From: an uncultured Clostridia bacterium
GTDB taxonomy: Bacteria; Bacillota; Clostridia; Christensenellales; UBA1242
NCBI GenBank assembly: GCA_930971385.1
Contig: CAKNGB010000004.1
Location: 1 to 64,000, forward strand
Direction of reading: 5' to 3'
Length of the DNA: 64,000 nt
This document shows positions 60,854 to 64,000 of this stretch, in pieces. The notes beneath the pieces were generated by a model. It saw nothing but the letters and a program-made list of their open reading frames with translations, searched no databases and was not told the origin of the DNA. Both the position numbers and the translations under genes were made by a program. Position 1 is the first letter of the stretch; each line of letters starts with the position of its first letter.

Positions 60854-61357
60854 TTATTTTTCCTTCTCTTTCCAATTCTGAAATGAGCCATTAGATTTTG
60901 TGTAGTAATCAAGACCAATATTTTTTGCATTTTTCTCATTTTTTCTGTCGCATTCATAGAAACAATTATAAAATTCCACAGCGAAGTCACGCGCTTTTCT
61001 TGCTTTTTCGGCGCTTGGAGCCATTTGTGTGATTTTTTGCAGTTCTTCATGAATTGCCTCTGCATCAGGAACGTAAATTGGAGCATCAAGGTCAAGTATT
61101 TTTTTTGTCACTTTTTCATTAAAATTTTTAACATATTCATCAACGAGATTTTCGTCTAAATAAGTGCGATAGTTGATTTCTTTCGTGTTTACAAAATCAT
61201 GAATGAAGTTCAAAACCTTTTGATAGTTCTCTGCGTTTTCTCCATTTGTGGCAACATAAGTCCTAAGGAGTGAACTTTGATCGCGAAAAACATCATATTT
61301 ATTTGCTGTATCTTTATTTATTTCAAGTGTGAATTTGCTGTGCACAACCTCTGCCAT
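60854..61357 (-). CDS. Hypothetical protein, 167 aa
   Basis: Intact ORF with RBS ggag and its own promoter. Confidence 0.7.
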   Translation of the reverse strand: MAEVVHSKFTLEINKDTANKYDVFRDQSSLLRTYVATNGENAENYQKVLNFIHDFVNTKEINYRTYLDENLVDEYVKNFNEKVTKKILDLDAPIYVPDAEAIHEELQKITQMAPSAEKARKARDFAVEFYNCFYECDRKNEKNAKNIGLDYYTKSNGSFQNWKEKEK

Positions 61358-61389
61358 ATCTTTTTCTCCTTTTGTTATTTTCTAAGCCT

Positions 61390-61418
61390 AGTATAACATA
61401 TTTTTTCGCGATTGTAAA
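61390..61418 (-). promoter_or_regulatory. sigmaA promoter of the 167-aa gene
   Basis: Minus strand TTTACA (61418-61413), 17 bp, TATACT (61395-61390). Confidence 0.7.
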
Positions 61419-61499
61419 TAGTCTTTTTAAAAATTTTGCATAAAAATTATTTTTTCCCACATTTTAAACGAAGATTAAGGAATAATCTTTTGGTCAATA

Positions 61500-63047
61500 A
61501 TGAAAGTGGGTGTTTTTATGGTTTCTAAATTTTCAAGTGGCGCGATTGTGCTTTTAATTAGTGGAATAATCTGCAAGCTATTGGGTGCGTTTTTCCGCTT
61601 GCCACTCACAAATATGATTGGAATTGAGGGAATTGGCGTTTTCCAGCTTGTGATGTCGCTTTATTCATTTGCGCTGGTGCTGACAAGTGGAGGCGTGGCA
61701 AACTCGCTTTCCAAACTCATAAGTTCGGCGCGTGCAAACGGCAGAGTGGAAAAGATTTCATTATACCTTAAACAAGCCCTTTTAATTTCGGTGGGAATTG
61801 GACTTGGGATAGGCTTAATTTTCCTTGTTTTTGGAAGATATATTGCACTATTTCAGCAGATTTCGTCCAGTTTAAGTTATTCCCTATTTATTCTTCTTCT
61901 GCCACTAGGTGCCCTTCTTGCCACGCTTAGAGGCTTCTTCCAAGGCTATGAAAATATGCTTCCAACTGCGATTAGCCAAGTGATTGAGCAGGTCTTTAAG
62001 TTTGCTTTTGGGCTTTTGTTTGCCTATTATTTTTCCAAAATCGGATTAGCGCAAGGCGTGTTTGGTGCATTTTTGGGCGTGACGATAAGCGAGGTGGTTT
62101 CGGTTTTATATCTTCTCATCTACTATGTTGCCAAAAACAAAGATAGAAAAAAAGAGATTTACAGCAAAGATTTTAAAAGATTGGTCAGAAAGGAGTTTAA
62201 CCATGCCAATTTTCCACTACTTTTATCCGCTTCCATTCTTCCACTTGTAAATGCATTTGAGGGGTTAATCATTGTGCCAAGGCTGATTAGTGCAGGCTTC
62301 ACATCCTCTGTGGCAACAGAACTATATGGGCTTCAAGCAGGCGTTGTGGGCGCCATTCTTCACTTTCCACTCATAATTTCGTTTGCTGTCACCACATCGC
62401 TCTTGCCAAATCTTTCTTACAATATCTCTAAAGGCAATGGCGGAAAACTTATGATTGAAAAAGGGCTTAAAATTCTTCTATACTTTCTTTTGCCCACAAC
62501 TTTTGGCATTGTGGCAATCATAAAACCAATTCTTACCGTTTTTTATGTTAACATGACAGAGGCGCTCATTGGCATTGCTTTTAATCTTATGTTCTATGGC
62601 GCTTTTTCCACCATTTTCACAGCCCTTATGCAATACATCATCATGCTTTTGCAGGCGAATGGTCAGTTTAATTACATTTTGGTGATAACAGTTATTGGTG
62701 GAGCGGTTAAAGCGGTGCTGTCGTTTACGCTTTCTGCCCTTTCGTCCATAAACATCTATGCGGTTTTAATTGGCAACATCGCCATGTCAACAATCGTTTG
62801 CCTTCTTGGGCTTATTAAACTTAAAAATCTCGTGCAATTTTCGCTTAACTTGGGTGAGGTTTGCCTTCTTCTTTTTGGCACACTACTTATGTATCTTGGT
62901 GTTTACACCTTTGTGGAAAGTTCTTACTACGGCCCGCTTGTTAATGTTACCATTGCCGTTTTTCTTGGTATGCTTATCTACTTTGTTATCACAATTTCCT
63001 TCTTCTTGAAACTGTTTTATAAAAAGAAAGTGAAAAAAAGGGTTTAA
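61500..63047 (+). CDS. Polysaccharide/lipid flippase, SpoVB/MurJ-like (MOP superfamily)
   Basis: 'FSSGAIVLLISGIICKLLGAFFRLPLTNMIGIEGIGVFQLVMSLYSFALVLTSGGVANSLSKLIS'; about 14 TM helices. ATG 61518 is an alternative start. Confidence 0.88.
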   Translation: MKVGVFMVSKFSSGAIVLLISGIICKLLGAFFRLPLTNMIGIEGIGVFQLVMSLYSFALVLTSGGVANSLSKLISSARANGRVEKISLYLKQALLISVGIGLGIGLIFLVFGRYIALFQQISSSLSYSLFILLLPLGALLATLRGFFQGYENMLPTAISQVIEQVFKFAFGLLFAYYFSKIGLAQGVFGAFLGVTISEVVSVLYLLIYYVAKNKDRKKEIYSKDFKRLVRKEFNHANFPLLLSASILPLVNAFEGLIIVPRLISAGFTSSVATELYGLQAGVVGAILHFPLIISFAVTTSLLPNLSYNISKGNGGKLMIEKGLKILLYFLLPTTFGIVAIIKPILTVFYVNMTEALIGIAFNLMFYGAFSTIFTALMQYIIMLLQANGQFNYILVITVIGGAVKAVLSFTLSALSSINIYAVLIGNIAMSTIVCLLGLIKLKNLVQFSLNLGEVCLLLFGTLLMYLGVYTFVESSYYGPLVNVTIAVFLGMLIYFVITISFFLKLFYKKKVKKRV

Positions 63048-63086
63048 AAATGGTAAAAGAAGCCAAACATCCTTTTAGGAGGGAAT

Positions 63087-63362
63087 ATGAATAAGCAAGA
63101 AATGATGGCAACCCTTGCCAAAAAGACCAATCTTTCAAAAGAGAAATGTGAAAAAGTGATTGACGAATTTAAGAAGGTAATACTTGAAGTTTGCGGAAAG
63201 GGCGAAGAGGTAAACATCCGCAATTTTGGCAGGTTTAAACTGCAAGAAACAAAGGAGAGAAAATTTATCAATCCTCAAACCAAGCGCTACTATGTTTCCA
63301 AGCCTAAAAAGATGATTGCCTTTAAAAGTTATAAGAATTTTAAATATGCTTTTGAAAATTGA
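63087..63362 (+). CDS. HU-family DNA-binding protein
   Basis: 'MNKQEMMATLAKKTNLSKEKCEKVIDEF...GEEVNIRNFGRFKLQETKERKFINPQT'; RBS aggaggg. Confidence 0.93.
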   Translation: MNKQEMMATLAKKTNLSKEKCEKVIDEFKKVILEVCGKGEEVNIRNFGRFKLQETKERKFINPQTKRYYVSKPKKMIAFKSYKNFKYAFEN

Positions 63363-63370
63363 AATGGATA

Positions 63371-63398
63371 AAAGATGCAAAAACTTGCATCTTTTTTC
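63371..63398 (+). terminator. Rho-independent terminator of the HU gene
   Basis: AAAGATGCAA AAAC TTGCATCTTT + T-run. Confidence 0.88.
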
Positions 63399-63445
63399 TT
63401 TTTTTCGCACAAGACAAAAATTTCCATAATATTTTAATATACCAC

Positions 63446-63474
63446 TTGAAAAATTGAGTTTGGTGTGGTAAAAT
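63446..63474 (+). promoter_or_regulatory. sigmaA promoter predicted to give a leaderless mRNA
   Basis: TTGAAA (63446-63451), 17 bp, TAAAAT (63469-63474), 6 nt, ATG 63481. Confidence 0.65.
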
Positions 63475-63480
63475 AAGGAT

Positions 63481-64000
63481 ATGAAAATAAGAAATGTTAA
63501 CTTTGGAGAAAAACCACTTTTCCTTGCGCCTATGGCTGGCGTAAGCGATGTTGGTTTCCGCGAGGAAGCGGTTAAATTTGGTGCAGATGTCACATACACC
63601 GAAATGTTATCTGCACGCGCTATGGCACACAATCCTAAAAAGACGGATTTGATGACCATCACAAGCCCACTTGAAAGGCTGACAGTTGCTCAGATTTTTG
63701 GGCATGAAAGTGAATATTTGGTGAAGGCGCTTGAAAATGAAATGCTCGATAAATTTCCTGCAATCGACATCAACATGGGTTGCCCTGCGCCAAAAATCAT
63801 AAGAAATGGCGACGGCGGTGCGCTTATGGACAGCATACATCTTGCAGGCCATATCATTGAAAGTTGCAGAGAGATGACCAAAAAGCCACTTTCCGTGAAA
63901 TTCAGAAAGGGCTATTCTGAGGAAAATTACCTCGACTTTGCCAAGATGTGTGAAGATAGTGGTGCTGACTTTATCACTTTCCACGCTCGCACTGTGGAAC
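63481..64000 (+). CDS. dusB: tRNA-dihydrouridine synthase (DusB-like), truncated by the window end
   Basis: 'PLFLAPMAGVSDVGFREEAVKFGADVTYTEMLSARA', 'IDINMGCPAPKI'; open to the window end. Confidence 0.92.
   Translation, partial: MKIRNVNFGEKPLFLAPMAGVSDVGFREEAVKFGADVTYTEMLSARAMAHNPKKTDLMTITSPLERLTVAQIFGHESEYLVKALENEMLDKFPAIDINMGCPAPKIIRNGDGGALMDSIHLAGHIIESCREMTKKPLSVKFRKGYSEENYLDFAKMCEDSGADFITFHARTVE

Noticed and set aside
61471-61489. Hairpin AAGATTA-AGGAA-TAATCTT upstream of the SpoVB-like gene as a riboswitch
   Set aside because: Single 7-bp stem without a conserved aptamer-like architecture; not enough to support a regulatory call.
63135-63984. Minus-strand ORFs (175 aa and 125 aa) over the HU and dusB genes
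   Set aside because: HU and dusB are clearly coding on +; the antisense ORFs are spurious.
1-64000. CRISPR array
   Set aside because: No set of identical 24-40 bp repeats separated by unique regular spacers; the repeats seen are coding-domain repeats.
1-64000. Transposase, integrase, phage or insertion-sequence signatures
   Set aside because: No ORF with recognisable DDE/Tyr/Ser recombinase motifs and no flanking inverted or direct repeats recognised.

Overview
Low-GC Bacillota (Clostridia-like) chromosomal window. It contains a spore-former housekeeping background: yabP-yabQ-divIC-like, spmA-spmB, ricT, spoVB-like, dnaB, gltX, typA, holB, tatD, rsmA/ksgA, rplI, uppP, HU and dusB. Two intact giant surface-protein genes interrupt it: a 3557-aa FN3-like repeat lipoprotein (10.7 kb) and a 6196-aa GLUG / InlB-B-repeat / YDG-repeat membrane-anchored protein (18.6 kb). 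Together they occupy about 46% of the window. The most noteworthy signals I found are: (1) a 9-nt poly-C tract lying exactly inside the 17-bp spacer of a near-consensus sigmaA promoter (TTGACT-N17-TATAAT, 55220-55248, minus strand) that drives an orphan 338-aa protein, a candidate phase-variable promoter; (2) at least four genes with no Shine-Dalgarno whose -10 box ends exactly 6 nt before the ATG, i.e. predicted leaderless mRNAs; (3) terminator-like hairpins just downstream of both giant genes whose 3' arm is the first codons of the next gene; (4) an SF1 helicase fused to a C-terminal Vsr/MTES_1575-like nuclease; (5) a stand-alone GlmU acetyltransferase-domain homologue; (6) a 50-aa ORF absent from the supplied ORF track that overlaps the ksgA stop codon. 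No tRNA, rRNA, CRISPR array or transposase was seen. All family names are from motif recognition by eye; no database search was run.
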